A DNA stretch of 54,352 bases, taken from assembly GCA_937928405.1 (NCBI GenBank), contig CALFWZ010000053.1:1-54352 (forward strand), given 5' to 3'. The position numbers and the translations under genes are program-made. The notes below the pieces were generated by a model. That model was given only the letters and a program-made list of their open reading frames with translations, was not told the DNA's origin and did not search any database. This document shows, in pieces, positions 44,001 through 52,594 of this stretch (position 1 is its first letter; each line of letters begins with the position of its first letter). Source of the DNA: an uncultured Saprospiraceae bacterium. GTDB lineage: Bacteria > Bacteroidota > Bacteroidia > Chitinophagales > Saprospiraceae.

Positions 44001-45164
44001 ATGAAAAATTTAATTCCACTCTTATTATTAGGAATATTAACCGTTATCGGTTGTCAATCAGAGCCTAAAAACACCACTTCTAATGACGTAACTATCGCTT
44101 CAGCATCTGTTCCGGCGGCTGCGCCAACACCCGCTCCCGCTCCAGTGGCTCCTGCTCCTGAACAAGAAGTTATGGAAAAATCACCGATCATCGACGAAGC
44201 ACCCGCCGTGCCCGCTGATCTTACTCCCACTAATAAATCGGTAAAAGATATGGAGACGAAAGCCAATCCTACCGCTGAAAAAATAATAAAACCCAAAAAA
44301 GTAAAAGAAATTATCACTGAAAAGAAAGAAGATTTGGAGGCAAAAATGGCCGCAGAGAAAGAAAAACTAGCTGTAGAAGCCGCTAGAATCGAAGCAGAAA
44401 AGAAAAAAAAGGCAGAAGCTATAGTGGACGAATTCAAAGAAATAGGGGCTAAAAAGACCAAAACGGTAAAAAATACTGTGGAAGAAAAGATTGAAGAAGT
44501 AAAAGAAATTGAAGAAGTAGTCGTTTTTTCTCACCAAGCATTTGATGGATTGCTGCGCAAACATGTAAGTAGCACTGGGAAAGTGGATTATACTGGCTTT
44601 AAAAAAGATAAGGCAAAATTAGATGCTTATCTTAAAGAACTAGAAGGCCAAGCGGTAGAAAGCAGTTGGAGTAAAGACAAGCAGCTCGCCTATTGGATTA
44701 ATGCTTACAATGCTTACACGATTGATCTGATTACGCGCAATTATCCCCTAAAAAGTATTACAGACCTAGATGGCGGGAAGCCGTGGGATAAAAAGTTTAT
44801 TAAGCTAAATGGTAAAACTTTATCACTTAATAATATTGAAAATGACATCATCCGTCCTACTTTTAAGGACGCTCGGATTCATTTTGCGGTTAATTGTGCA
44901 GCAAAATCCTGTCCGCCATTGATGAATAAAGCTTGGACAGAAAGCAATCTTCAAAGTGAATTAGAGAAACGTACTCAGACTTTTATCAACAATACTAATT
45001 ATAATACGATTAGCACGGGCGCAGCCAAGATTTCAAAGATATTTGAATGGTATGCGGTAGATTTTGGTGATTTGAATGATTATCTCGCCAAATATAGTAA
45101 GACAACGGTTAATGGTTCCACAAAAATCAGTTATCATGAATATGACTGGTCGTTAAATAATTAG
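44001..45164 (+). CDS. DUF547 lipoprotein with long Ala/Pro/Lys-rich linker
   Basis: 387 residues. Lipobox VIGC (Cys18). A low-complexity linker follows to about residue 180: first Ala/Pro-rich (PAAAPTPAPAPVAPAPEQ), then a highly charged Lys/Glu/Ala helix likely to form a coiled coil. The DUF547 domain covers about 181-387: FDGLLRKHVS, KVDYTGFKKD, LAYWINAYNAYTI, PWDKKFIKLNG, HFAVNCAAKSCPPL and the C-terminal FEWYAVDFG. DUF547 may be a thiol-type enzyme fold; the function is not settled. The linker would let the domain reach away from the membrane or through peptidoglycan. Stands alone, divergent from the gld operon. Confidence 0.85.
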   Translation: MKNLIPLLLLGILTVIGCQSEPKNTTSNDVTIASASVPAAAPTPAPAPVAPAPEQEVMEKSPIIDEAPAVPADLTPTNKSVKDMETKANPTAEKIIKPKKVKEIITEKKEDLEAKMAAEKEKLAVEAARIEAEKKKKAEAIVDEFKEIGAKKTKTVKNTVEEKIEEVKEIEEVVVFSHQAFDGLLRKHVSSTGKVDYTGFKKDKAKLDAYLKELEGQAVESSWSKDKQLAYWINAYNAYTIDLITRNYPLKSITDLDGGKPWDKKFIKLNGKTLSLNNIENDIIRPTFKDARIHFAVNCAAKSCPPLMNKAWTESNLQSELEKRTQTFINNTNYNTISTGAAKISKIFEWYAVDFGDLNDYLAKYSKTTVNGSTKISYHEYDWSLNN

Positions 45165-45235
45165 GTAACTGCTGATTGGTCTCAAAGAGGAAGGAACACC
45201 CTCAATATTAAAGCCTTTTTGGCTATCTTCGCTAC

Positions 45236-45733
45236 ATGGTGAAATGGATTTTTGGGCTATTCCTTTTATTTGGACTGATAAGTTGTCAATCGGACACAAC
45301 CACCGACGCTCCTGATATATCATTGCCACCAGAAAGCGGAACCGTAGCCTCTTCTTCGAAGACTACGGTTCCGCTTATTTTTTTTCAAAAAGAAATAGAG
45401 ATTTTAAATTCAAGAGATCGGTTATCTATAGGGGACAGTTCTTTATTTCGCAGTTTGCCACCGGGCGTTTATCCTATTGAATCAGATACCATTCTTTTTG
45501 AAGAACTTCCAACGCAATGGATTAGTAGTGGTATCACCCGTTGGCCAAGGACAGGAAAGGTCGCATTGGCAGATTTTATTATTTCAGATACCCCAATATT
45601 TACCAATGAAATCGCGATTTTCCCGCAAAAACCTGCTAAAAATGGATACTTACCGGGGTGTTTCGGATGCCCCGATTGGATAACACGACAATATGGAGCT
45701 TTAGCTATTTTTTGGGAGAAAAAGCAAAAATAA
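45236..45733 (+). CDS. small lipoprotein of unknown function, reading frame contains a terminator-like hairpin
   Basis: 165 residues. Lipobox LISC (Cys17), then an acidic/Thr-rich spacer. No domain recognised; the C-terminal part has GCFGCP, a possible metal or disulfide site. A TATCTTCGC box at 45224-45232 ends only 4 bp before the ATG, so the message may be leaderless (weak evidence). A 14-bp perfect inverted repeat with a downstream T run (45334-45385) sits inside codons 33-50, so full-length translation competes with probable termination. Either only part of the transcripts extend to the full gene, or the gene was interrupted by a palindrome that stayed in frame. Confidence 0.55.
   Translation: MVKWIFGLFLLFGLISCQSDTTTDAPDISLPPESGTVASSSKTTVPLIFFQKEIEILNSRDRLSIGDSSLFRSLPPGVYPIESDTILFEELPTQWISSGITRWPRTGKVALADFIISDTPIFTNEIAIFPQKPAKNGYLPGCFGCPDWITRQYGALAIFWEKKQK
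45334..45385 (+). terminator. terminator-like hairpin inside a coding frame
   Basis: Arms AAGCGGAACCGTAG (45334-45347) and CTACGGTTCCGCTT (45363-45376) are perfectly complementary. Inside lies a second small stem (TCTTC/GAAGA). The structure is followed by A then eight T. By shape alone it is one of the best terminators in the window. Confidence 0.75.
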
Positions 45734-45846
45734 TCCGTTCTAAATTATACGAGGCACTAGGTTCCCTTCTCTCAACACCAAAGCTTAAGTATCTGACAAC
45801 CAACTATTTACAATAACTTCCTGATACTTAAACAAGTTTAATATAA

Positions 45847-45883
45847 AAAGCCCGCTTTTCATACTGAAAAGTGGGCTTTATTA
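45847..45883. terminator. terminator between convergent genes
   Basis: AAAGCCCGCTTTTC / GAAAAGTGGGCTTT with one wobble pair and flanking A/T. It lies between the lipoprotein gene (plus) and the LysM gene (minus). Confidence 0.82.
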
Positions 45884-45902
45884 ACGTGCTTGTGCAGGTC
45901 TA

Positions 45903-46391
45903 CTACAATTTCGTTGGGATACGAATTTGCTGACCAGGAAAGATTTTATTAGGATCCTTTAGCAATGGCTTATTAGCTTCGAATAATTTCTTGTATTTCA
46001 TTGGATCACCATAGAATTTCTTTGCGATCTTAGACAAACTATCACCTCTTTTTACGGTGTAAAACTCCGCAGCAGGCGCTTCTTTATCTACTTTGATACG
46101 ATCATCTACGGAAGCAATACCTCCTACATTTCCAAGTGTAAGCACCAAACGCTCTTTATCTGCCATCTTCTTTACCTGTCCGTAAATCGTAACGGTGTCG
46201 TCGTTCAAGTCTAATTCGAGGTTTTTAACCTTAATTCCTGTATTGTCTACGACGCTTTTTAATAAGAACATTTTTTGCTTCCGAAATAATTCTTCCTCCA
46301 TTTTTTTGATTTCAGGAGACTTTATCTCAGCCGCTGCCTTTTTGGTTAAAACCTTTGATCCGGCATTTTTTAAAAAAGAAAATAAACCCAT
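45903..46391 (-). CDS. Kbp/YgaU-like BON-LysM protein
   Basis: 162 residues. A BON-type domain (about 40-100, IKVKNLELDLNDDTVTIYGQVK and GNVGGIASVDDRI) is followed by a C-terminal LysM domain (110-160, YTVKRGDSLSKIAKKFYG and IFPGQQIRIP). This order and size match the E. coli potassium-binding protein Kbp (YgaU), 149 residues. There is no classical signal peptide, which also fits Kbp, a cytoplasmic K+-binding protein (established for E. coli). The N-terminal MGLFSFLKNAG is typical. Monocistronic, with the terminator at 45847-45883 after it. Confidence 0.88.
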   Translation of the reverse strand: MGLFSFLKNAGSKVLTKKAAAEIKSPEIKKMEEELFRKQKMFLLKSVVDNTGIKVKNLELDLNDDTVTIYGQVKKMADKERLVLTLGNVGGIASVDDRIKVDKEAPAAEFYTVKRGDSLSKIAKKFYGDPMKYKKLFEANKPLLKDPNKIFPGQQIRIPTKL

Positions 46392-46742
46392 TTGTAATAA
46401 AAATTTAGTTGATGATGTGAACTTTCGTCCAAAAAAAGATTAATAACTTAGTGTAAACCAAAACTATTGGAAAAACACATCGTATTCTACATAAATGATT
46501 AAGATAGCCAATAGTTCATAAAGAACTAGTCTAACTAGTGCAATTATACGGTAAAACCAGCAATTTTCAGTTAAAATTTCTATATTTGCACCGTTTTTTC
46601 AATAGACTTTATGTATTATATGAAGCTGGTTTAAATAAATAGATGATTTAATATACAAGTCATTGAATGTCAATCTCTATTTTATTAACAATTTTCATAG
46701 AATAACACTTTAGTCTCCATAAATCCAACTAAAATTTAAACA
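46392..46742. other. intergenic region upstream of secDF
   Basis: 351 bp with no gene. TATATTTGC at 46581-46589 is a good -7 box, although no TTG lies at the expected -33 distance. It would give secDF a leader of about 150 nt. No other structure noted. Confidence 0.45.
46581..46589 (+). promoter_or_regulatory. -7 box of the secDF promoter
   Basis: TATATTTGC matches TAnnTTTG(C). It is the only such box in the gap before secDF. Confidence 0.5.
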
Positions 46743-49700
46743 ATGCAAGGTAAAGGTATTATTAAGTTCTTTCTGGTGGTTTTAACCATCATGTGCCTGT
46801 TGCAGTATTTCTATTTATTACCTACTTCAAAAGTAGAAAATAATGCAGAATCATACGCACAATCGCTCGCCTCCAGTATCGCTGATCCAGCAGAAAAAAA
46901 TGAGGTAATTTCAGCGGCCAGAAGTGCTTATCTGGACTCCATGTCCAGCGAGGTGATTTTTAGTATTCCCATGCTAAAAAAGTATACTTACGAAGATTTA
47001 AAAAATGCTCAACTTAATTTCGGGCTTGACCTGAAAGGAGGAATGAGTGTAGTACTTCAAGTAGACTTAAAAGACTTCTTGAAAAATGTCGCAGGAAATA
47101 CCTCCGACGTGGATTTCAATGCTGCGCTAGATAATGCTGAAAAGGCACAGGCTAATTCACAAGCAGATTTCATCAGCTTATTCGCTGACGAGTATAACAA
47201 AATAGCACCCAACGGTTCGTTGCGTAATATTTTTGCTCGTGGTGCACTAAAAGAAGAGATCGGCACCAAAAATTCTAACGCAGACATCATCGTTTTACTC
47301 CGTGAAACAGCTACTCAAACCGTAGATCTTACTTATAAGCGCTTAAAGGAACGGATTGACGAATTGGGGGTAGTTCAACCCAATGTATCTCTAGATGCAG
47401 CGCGTGACTTGATCTTGGTAGAATTACCTGGTATTTCTAATCCAGAACGTGCTCGTAAATTCTTAGCTTCCACAGCTAAACTAGAATTTTGGAAAACCTA
47501 CCGAATCACGGATAATAATATCCTTGCCTCTTTCCGAGAAGCAGATCGTAAATTAGGTATCACTAATGGAACGACAGAAGAAGCTGCTGCTGATTTCACG
47601 GTAGAAACGAAATGGAATTATAGTTATGATGATACTGGTAATATTACCGATTCTACTTCTTACCAAGATACCATCCGAAACGTTGCCAACCCACTAGGTA
47701 GTGGTGGTCCATTATTGAGTTTATTACAATTGAATGGCCAAACTGGTGCGAGTGTTAATTACCCTTACACGGTAATGGGTGTCGCAGCTAAAAATAAAAT
47801 TGACCGGATTAACAAATATCTGGAACAACCAAATATTAAGAGTTTATTTCCAAAGGATGTAAAATTCATGTGGGGATACTCTAATGTCGAGTTATCAGAA
47901 GAAAGCACACAGCCTATGTATGAGTTGTATGCTATCAAAACCACTCGTGGTAAAGACAAAGCCTTATTAGAAGGAGATGTAGTCACTGGTGCTACTTCTA
48001 ACCCTGATCCAACCAACGGTGAAATTAGCGTTTCTCTTCAGATGAACGGAGAAGGTGCTAGAAGATGGGGACAGATTACCACAGAAGCGGCACAGGACAA
48101 TAACCGAGAGATTGCTATTTCACTTGATAATAAAGTAGTAAGTGCTCCTAGTGTAAGAGGTGCGATTACCGGTGGTAATTCTGCCATTTCTGGAAACTTC
48201 ACTCAGCAAGAAGGTGATGACCTAGCAAAGATTCTAGAGATTGGTAAATTACCAGCTCAAACAAAAATTATCCAAGAGCAGATCGTCGGTCCTTCCTTAG
48301 GAGCCGAAAATATCAGCCGCTCCCTTAACTCCATGATTATTGGTTTAGGATTGGTTTTATTATTTATGATCGCCTATTACGGTGGTGGTGGTGTCGTTTC
48401 GATTATCGCCCTACTGGCTAACCTATTCTTCATTGGAGGTGCCTTAGCCAACTTTGGTACGGTACTAACCTTACCAGGTGTTGCAGGTATCATCCTGACC
48501 ATTGGTATGGCGGTGGATGCCAACGTAATCATCTACGAAAGAATTCGAGAAGAATTGCGCGAAGGTAAGAGTACCCTAGCAGCCATCAAAGATGGTTTCC
48601 AACAATCTTATTCTGCGATCATTGATGCCAACGTAACGACGATTTTGACGGCTTGCGTTTTAGCATACTTCGGACTCGGACCGATTAAAGGTTTTGCTGT
48701 TATCCTAATTATCGGGGTAATTTCTTCCCTCTTTACGGCAGTGCTCGTTGGACGTTTGATGATTAACTGGTGGACTGAGAAAGGAAACGATATGACTTTC
48801 TGGACTGGCTTTTCAAAAGATGCTTTTTCTAACTTAAATATTGACTGGTTAGGAAAACGTAAAATGGCTTATATCTTTTCAGGTATTATCATTTTGGCGG
48901 GTCTAGTATCTATGTTTACTAGAGGTTTCGAATTAGGCGTAGATTTCAAAGGTGGATATTCTTATAATATTCAATTTGAAGAAGGTCAGAACGTAACTGC
49001 AGCTGATTTACGTCAAGCACTTGCCACTCCATTTGGTAAGGAGCCGATTGTAAAGGCAGTAAGCACACAAAATACGTATAACGTTACCACTGATTACTTA
49101 ATCACAGATGCAAGTGAAGAAGCTGCCGATAATGTCATGAGCCAACTATTTACTGGAGTCAATAGTCTAGTAGGTGGAAGTCTTAGCCTTGACCAATTTA
49201 AGAATCCAAACGGAATCGGCGCACACGTGACGAGTAGTAATAAAGTAGGACCTAATATCGCAGATGATATTAAGACCAGTTCTTTTTATGCCGCAATTCT
49301 AGCATTACTATTTATCTTCTTCTATATTTTTGCCCGATTTAACAGATGGCAATATAGTGCGGGTGCGGTAGCGGCTTTGTTCCACGATACCTTAGTCGTA
49401 TTGGCGATCTTCTCGATTTTCCACGGGATTTTGCCTTTTGCGATGACGATTGATCAGGCTTTCATTGCAGCGATTCTAACCGTGATTGGATATTCTATTA
49501 ACGATACGGTGGTTGTATTTGACCGTATTCGAGAATACATGAACTTATACACCAGCAAATCAAAAGAAGAAATCATCAACGGCGCTGTTAATAGTACCGT
49601 GAGTAGAACGGTGATTACCTCTTTAACCACTTTATTTGTGGTAGCGATCTTACTCTTCTTCGGAGGAAGTAGTATTCGAGGATTTGCTTTTGCCTTGTTC

Positions 49701-49844
49701 ATCGGTATCATTGTCGGTACTTATTCTTCTGTTTTTATTGCGACACCAATCATGTCCGATTTAAGCGGAGATTTAAAGCCTAAGAAAACAAAGAAAGGTT
49801 CTTCAAGAGAAAGTGCATTTAAGCGCAGAACGGTTGAACCTTAG
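46743..49844 (+). CDS. secDF: fused protein-export membrane protein SecDF
   Basis: 1033 residues, the SecD-SecF fusion usual in Bacteroidota. It uses proton motive force to pull translocating proteins out of the SecYEG channel. SecD part: an N-terminal helix, then LNFGLDLKGGMSVVLQVD (about 80-97), a large periplasmic P1 domain with GxVVTGAT-like and GARRW motifs, and six helices after KLPAQTKIIQEQIVGPSLG, including GMAVDANVIIYERIREEL (Asp for proton relay). SecF part: FELGVDFKGGYSYNIQF at about 725, a small periplasmic domain, and helices with VIGYSINDTVVVFDRIREYM. It should handle precursors of the many secreted proteins in this window before T9SS. Monocistronic, with a terminator after it. 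Confidence 0.96.
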   Translation: MQGKGIIKFFLVVLTIMCLLQYFYLLPTSKVENNAESYAQSLASSIADPAEKNEVISAARSAYLDSMSSEVIFSIPMLKKYTYEDLKNAQLNFGLDLKGGMSVVLQVDLKDFLKNVAGNTSDVDFNAALDNAEKAQANSQADFISLFADEYNKIAPNGSLRNIFARGALKEEIGTKNSNADIIVLLRETATQTVDLTYKRLKERIDELGVVQPNVSLDAARDLILVELPGISNPERARKFLASTAKLEFWKTYRITDNNILASFREADRKLGITNGTTEEAAADFTVETKWNYSYDDTGNITDSTSYQDTIRNVANPLGSGGPLLSLLQLNGQTGASVNYPYTVMGVAAKNKIDRINKYLEQPNIKSLFPKDVKFMWGYSNVELSEESTQPMYELYAIKTTRGKDKALLEGDVVTGATSNPDPTNGEISVSLQMNGEGARRWGQITTEAAQDNNREIAISLDNKVVSAPSVRGAITGGNSAISGNFTQQEGDDLAKILEIGKLPAQTKIIQEQIVGPSLGAENISRSLNSMIIGLGLVLLFMIAYYGGGGVVSIIALLANLFFIGGALANFGTVLTLPGVAGIILTIGMAVDANVIIYERIREELREGKSTLAAIKDGFQQSYSAIIDANVTTILTACVLAYFGLGPIKGFAVILIIGVISSLFTAVLVGRLMINWWTEKGNDMTFWTGFSKDAFSNLNIDWLGKRKMAYIFSGIIILAGLVSMFTRGFELGVDFKGGYSYNIQFEEGQNVTAADLRQALATPFGKEPIVKAVSTQNTYNVTTDYLITDASEEAADNVMSQLFTGVNSLVGGSLSLDQFKNPNGIGAHVTSSNKVGPNIADDIKTSSFYAAILALLFIFFYIFARFNRWQYSAGAVAALFHDTLVVLAIFSIFHGILPFAMTIDQAFIAAILTVIGYSINDTVVVFDRIREYMNLYTSKSKEEIINGAVNSTVSRTVITSLTTLFVVAILLFFGGSSIRGFAFALFIGIIVGTYSSVFIATPIMSDLSGDLKPKKTKKGSSRESAFKRRTVEP

Positions 49845-49860
49845 ACTATGTAGACATTTT

Positions 49861-49900
49861 AAAAAGCCCGCTCCTATTTCGATAGAGGCGGGCTTTTTTT
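49861..49900 (+). terminator. intrinsic terminator after secDF
   Basis: AAAAAGCCCGC...GCGGGCTTTTTTT stem with a TTCG loop and two internal mismatches, followed by T. Confidence 0.9.
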
Positions 49901-50067
49901 ATGCAAAATCTAGATCTCAAGCATCATTTGTTTTATTTTCATTAACGGATCTACCTAGATTATTTCAATATAAAAATTAAAAAATCAATTTAGCATCCAT
50001 TTCTGGCACAGTAGTTGAATATACTAGCAATGTAAGTTTTGGTTAAAAAATTGTAAGATTCGTTTCC

Positions 50068-50099
50068 TAAGTCTGATGTCTAACATCAGACTTATTTTT
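50068..50099 (+). terminator. orphan terminator-like hairpin
   Basis: TAAGTCTGATG (50068-50078) and CATCAGACTTA (50084-50094) pair perfectly with loop TCTAA, followed by TTTTT. No gene ends here: the secDF terminator is 170 bp upstream. It may end a small RNA from 49.9-50.1 kb. Confidence 0.75.
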
Positions 50100-50106
50100 G
50101 TTATAT

Positions 50107-50350
50107 AGACTTCGAGTGATTTTTTATTTTTTTTTCTTCCAAATCTGCTTAGTTGTTCTCTCCTTCGTCGTTCTCTGCCTGCGCATATTTGGAAGAAAAA
50201 TCAAAAATGCACTCTCAGCGGGTATTTTAGACTTCGAGCCATTTTTTATTTTTTTAATTCCTAATCTACTTAGTTCTTCACTACTGCCTCTCTCCTAGCC
50301 TGCATAAATCTGGAAAAAAGATATAAAATGCACGTTCAGCAAAGGTGTTT
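50107..50350 (+). repeat. 122-bp tandem duplication, two diverged copies
   Basis: Copy A 50107-50228 and copy B 50229-50350 both begin AGACTTCGAG, then ATTTTTTATTTTTTT, CTTAGTTNTTC, and end near ATGCAC-TTCAGC. Copy A has an 11-bp perfect long-range stem, TTCTTCCAAAT (50134-50144) with ATTTGGAAGAA (50187-50197). In copy B the corresponding arms are weakened. Confidence 0.8.
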
Positions 50351-50637
50351 TTCAAAAACCTTTCTCTTAAGTTCCTGTCTAACGTTAGTTTTACTTCGAT
50401 TAATTATGCGATTCACAAGTTCGTATGCTATATTTTCATGAAAGAAATTAAAAAATAGTACGACCAATGGCTTACGAACAACCTATTCTGTCTCCGGTAC
50501 AAGATCCGTCAAGATTCCTTCGTTATGCTTATATTTGTTAGAAAGCTGGTCGAAAACTTCAACTTCACACCCATTATTTTCCTACACGCTACCGGACTAG
50601 TACAATAATTGCTGTATTTCAAGAAAATCTATTGTTG

Positions 50638-52569
50638 ATGAATAAACTGATCACCCTTTGTCTTCTCTATTTTTTATTTCCCTTATTGGCTTTTACGCAA
50701 AAAAACGCCCTTCCTACTGCTGAAGAGCAAGCACGTGCCGAAGGACTACGAGCATCTTATCCCGAAGAAGAACTCGTCATTTTAAACAAACTGGAAGCAT
50801 ATAATTTTGAATTTAATTCCAAAACAGGAAAGGTAGAAGTCCAAAAGACTTCAAAACAACGTCTAATGTCAATTGATAAGACGGATCACAAAAAAACTTT
50901 TGCTCAATTCTATGATCAAGAATCCACCATTGAATATATTGAAGTGTTTAATAAAAAGAAAAAGAAGGTTTCGATATATGTAAAAGATGATTACTATCAA
51001 AGCGACGATTTTTTTTATACAGATGCCAGGGTAAAATATTTCATGCTTAATTTTCCAGAAACGGGATATCAACATCAAATCAATACAGAGAAAAAATACA
51101 AGGATATAAAATATTTTACTAGCGCTTATTTTAACGATGCTTATCCAGTAGAATCTACGACGCTTCGTTTCGCTGTACCACGCTGGTTAGATTTAGAATT
51201 AAAGGATTTTAATTTTGAAGATTATGATATAAAAAAAGAGGTAACCTATGACGCAAAAAAAGACGTTGATATTTACGAATATCAATTAAACAATTTACCT
51301 GCAAGATCGAATGATCATTACGCTCCAGGACCATCACACGTCTATCCGCACGTGTTGGTTATTGCGAAATCATTTGAACAAAAAAATAAAAAAACGCCCT
51401 TGTTTGGTTCTGTGAAAGATCTCTACGGATGGTATAGCAGCCTTGTCCAAGGGATGGACGACGACGCAAGTGTCCTCAATGATAAAGTAGCCGAATTGAC
51501 CAAAGATGCAAAAACGGAACAGGAAAAAATTGAAGCCATCTATTATTGGGTGCAAGATAACGTCCGATATATTGCCTTCGAAGATGGCATTGCAGGATTT
51601 AAGCCAGAGCTTTGTCAAAATGTTTATAAAAATAAATATGGTGATTGTAAAGGCATGGCCAATCTAACCAAACATATGCTTCAGATTGCGGGCTTTGATG
51701 CTCGACTCACTTGGATTGGCACCAAAAGAATTGCGTATGATTATTCGCTCCCCTCTCTGGCGGTAGACAATCATATGATTTGCACCGTATTGCTCAATGG
51801 AGAATATTATTTTTTAGATCCAACAGAGTCTTATAATGCTTTTGGAGAATATGCAGAACGGATTCAAGGCCGAGAAGCTATGATTGAAGATGGAGAAAAA
51901 TTCTTCATAAAAAAAGTACCAATTTCACAAAAAGAAGAAAATATAAAATTGACCAATCTTAAGGTGACCATAGATGGCGAGAAATTGGTCGGCACAGGAT
52001 CAGAAATTTTTAAAGGCGAAAGTCGAGCGTCTATTCAACACCGATTGAGCCAGATTGAAAATGACCGTCGAGAAGATGCTATCACCTATTATATCACCGA
52101 TGCAGACAAAGGGTTTACAGTCAGTGATGTTTCTACCTCAGATCGTCAGATACGAGGTAAAGACTTTACTATCGATTATAATTTTAGCCAAAAAAATCAA
52201 GTTTCTTCTTTTGGAGAGGAACTCTATATTGATTTAGATTATGATAAGGCATTTAACGATTTCACCTTTGAAGATACTAGACAAATTGATTATTTATTTC
52301 CCTATAAATTAGTCAGAGAAAAAACCATTGAGATGGAGATTCCCTCTGGTTATACCGTTTCGGAATTGCCCAAAAATATTCAGGAAATCCATCCTGATTT
52401 TTCTTTTGATGTCTCTTATCAACAAACCGACAACAAAATCATTTATAAAAATAAAGTGTCCGTTGATCGAGCCATTATCCCTAAAAAAGATTTTACTCGT
52501 TGGAACAAAGTTGTGGGTCAATTGACCGAGATGTACCAGCAGCAAATAGTTTTGACTAAATCCAAGTAA
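50638..52569 (+). CDS. secreted DUF3857/transglutaminase-like protein
   Basis: 643 residues from ATG at 50638; two TTG codons directly before it are not preferred. Signal peptide 1-21 (LYFLFPLLAFTQ). A DUF3857 beta domain lies at about 45-250. The transglutaminase core is at 300-400: YYWVQDNVRYIAFE, then GDCKGMANL with Cys337, DNHMICTVL with His379 and FLDPTE with Asp394, a complete Cys-His-Asp triad. The C-terminal third is beta-rich (DUF2569-like or DUF3858-like). These proteins are widespread in Bacteroidota as periplasmic or surface proteins of unclear role, perhaps protease or crosslinker. A paralogue starts 25 bp downstream, so the two form an operon. Confidence 0.88.
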   Translation: MNKLITLCLLYFLFPLLAFTQKNALPTAEEQARAEGLRASYPEEELVILNKLEAYNFEFNSKTGKVEVQKTSKQRLMSIDKTDHKKTFAQFYDQESTIEYIEVFNKKKKKVSIYVKDDYYQSDDFFYTDARVKYFMLNFPETGYQHQINTEKKYKDIKYFTSAYFNDAYPVESTTLRFAVPRWLDLELKDFNFEDYDIKKEVTYDAKKDVDIYEYQLNNLPARSNDHYAPGPSHVYPHVLVIAKSFEQKNKKTPLFGSVKDLYGWYSSLVQGMDDDASVLNDKVAELTKDAKTEQEKIEAIYYWVQDNVRYIAFEDGIAGFKPELCQNVYKNKYGDCKGMANLTKHMLQIAGFDARLTWIGTKRIAYDYSLPSLAVDNHMICTVLLNGEYYFLDPTESYNAFGEYAERIQGREAMIEDGEKFFIKKVPISQKEENIKLTNLKVTIDGEKLVGTGSEIFKGESRASIQHRLSQIENDRREDAITYYITDADKGFTVSDVSTSDRQIRGKDFTIDYNFSQKNQVSSFGEELYIDLDYDKAFNDFTFEDTRQIDYLFPYKLVREKTIEMEIPSGYTVSELPKNIQEIHPDFSFDVSYQQTDNKIIYKNKVSVDRAIIPKKDFTRWNKVVGQLTEMYQQQIVLTKSK

Positions 52570-52594
52570 GTGTAGCGTGTTTAAATTTAACTCA

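Larger units (their letters stand above)
49845..50637. other. long noncoding region with terminators and a tandem duplication
   Basis: 793 bp without a credible gene. It holds the secDF terminator (49861-49900), an orphan terminator (50068-50099), a 122-bp tandem duplication (50107-50350), and another 170 bp with a short hairpin (AAAGGT...ACCTTT, about 50341-50361). A TTG-started frame of 66 codons crosses the duplication but shows only T-rich, hydrophobic sequence. Confidence 0.6.

Noticed and set aside
50098..50298. 66-residue TTG-started frame across the tandem duplication
   Set aside because: Composition follows T-rich DNA; the frame is not kept between the two copies and there is no start signal.
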